From positions 1 to 49,322 of the forward strand of contig CAYIYO010000007.1 in the NCBI GenBank assembly GCA_964367715.1: 49,322 nt of DNA, written 5' to 3'. How positions within the stretch are numbered: the stretch's first letter is position 1; each line of letters starts with the position of its first letter. The DNA is from CAYIYO01 sp964367715. Its GTDB lineage: Bacteria; Chlamydiota; Chlamydiia; Chlamydiales; Criblamydiaceae. Under the pieces are notes generated by a model that saw only the letters and a program-made list of their open reading frames with translations, was not told the origin of the DNA and did not search any database. Below, piece by piece: positions 48,994 through 49,322 of this stretch. The translations under genes and the position numbers were made by a program.

Positions 48994-49322
48994 ATGAGTT
49001 CATCATCATCATTTTCATCCTCCTCATCCTCCTCTTCTTCATTACCCCCCTCATCAGCAATTAGAAGGAAAACGACTCGATCCGCTCCAAAACCCAGTTC
49101 TTCCACCACATCCAAAACTTCTTCTACTTCTTCTTCTACAATCGCTAACTTTTCGAAGGGAAAATTTATCCCTGTTTCTCCTCAAGAGATTGCGGAGCGC
49201 TCTATACTTACAAAAAATAAAAAATTAAAAACAGGCTTTGAAAAAGTTGCAGGTCAAGCTGTTTCTAGAGTCGGACCTTCTTTGATAGGAGATGCATTAA
49301 ACGACGATAAAAGGAATGAATC
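48994..49322 (+). CDS. Ser-rich hypothetical protein, 3' part beyond the window (partial)
   Basis: The reading frame starts at 48994 with AGGAAG four bases upstream and stays open to the window end (109 codons). The N-terminus is a tract of about 15 Ser codons, then Ser/Thr/Lys-rich sequence to about residue 50; a more ordinary part (GKFIPVSPQEIAERSIL, GFEKVAGQAVSRVGPSLIGDALNDD) follows. Such Ser-rich, disordered N-termini occur in secreted effector proteins of chlamydiae, but no specific family is recognised. The rest is unseen. Confidence 0.6.
   Translation, partial: MSSSSSFSSSSSSSSSLPPSSAIRRKTTRSAPKPSSSTTSKTSSTSSSTIANFSKGKFIPVSPQEIAERSILTKNKKLKTGFEKVAGQAVSRVGPSLIGDALNDDKRNE

Overview
The window looks like chromosomal DNA of an environmental (amoeba-type) member of the Chlamydiota, order Parachlamydiales; I cannot name the genus. 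The evidence is a lysine/alanine-rich Hc2-type histone, three proteins with the bilobed hydrophobic domain of inclusion membrane (Inc) proteins, an ATP/ADP-translocase-like carrier fused to HEAT repeats, a plant-type FabI, and a block (HU/IHF - conserved hypothetical - accA - msbA-like ABC exporter, then a dnaQ-like exonuclease) that, as I recall it, follows the C. trachomatis CT267-CT261 neighbourhood.

Layout. 0-9 kb: Inc-like protein, BaiN-type flavoprotein, MscS-type channel, release factor 3, SDR protein, guanine-deaminase-like enzyme, small membrane protein and the histone. 9-14 kb: degenerate histidine phosphatase, RlmF, secreted beta-carbonic anhydrase, zinc-finger/FAD monooxygenase, a REP-associated tyrosine transposase (RAYT) beside a REP/BIME-like repeat, and tRNA-Asn. 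14-20.5 kb: groES-groEL behind a CIRCE-like operator, PepF, HPr, bifunctional nuclease, RpiA, Nif3-like protein. 21-31 kb: TyrS, HU/IHF, the accA-ABC-queC operon interrupted upstream by an L,D-transpeptidase gene that sits between two palindromic elements, then on the minus strand a FliO-like protein, a lipoprotein and a DnaQ-like exonuclease. 31-38 kb: FolB-SDR-hypothetical-pseudokinase chain, FabI, a kinase-like hypothetical, RidA. 37.7-40 kb: a head-to-tail tandem duplication carrying two Inc-like paralogs. 40-44 kb: a large palindrome, then an NTT/HEAT carrier coupled to a cyclic-nucleotide-binding-domain protein. 44-49 kb: menaquinone genes menF-menD-menH-menB-menA, with menB cut by a 100-N assembly gap, and a Ser-rich reading frame running off the end.

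The most unusual part is the repeat content. Four ~164-bp near-perfect palindromes share conserved arms and loop but have different, still self-complementary, inner stems. At least seven short or degenerate relatives carry the same TATAC ends. A second repeat class consists of GC-rich REP-type hairpins in inverted array, one beside the RAYT. A third is a short repeat ending in a GCAACTTG motif found before Inc-like genes, which marks what looks like a deleted Inc gene. No phage, CRISPR array or rRNA operon is visible. All calls come from reading the sequence and from memory of protein families; no database search was run.
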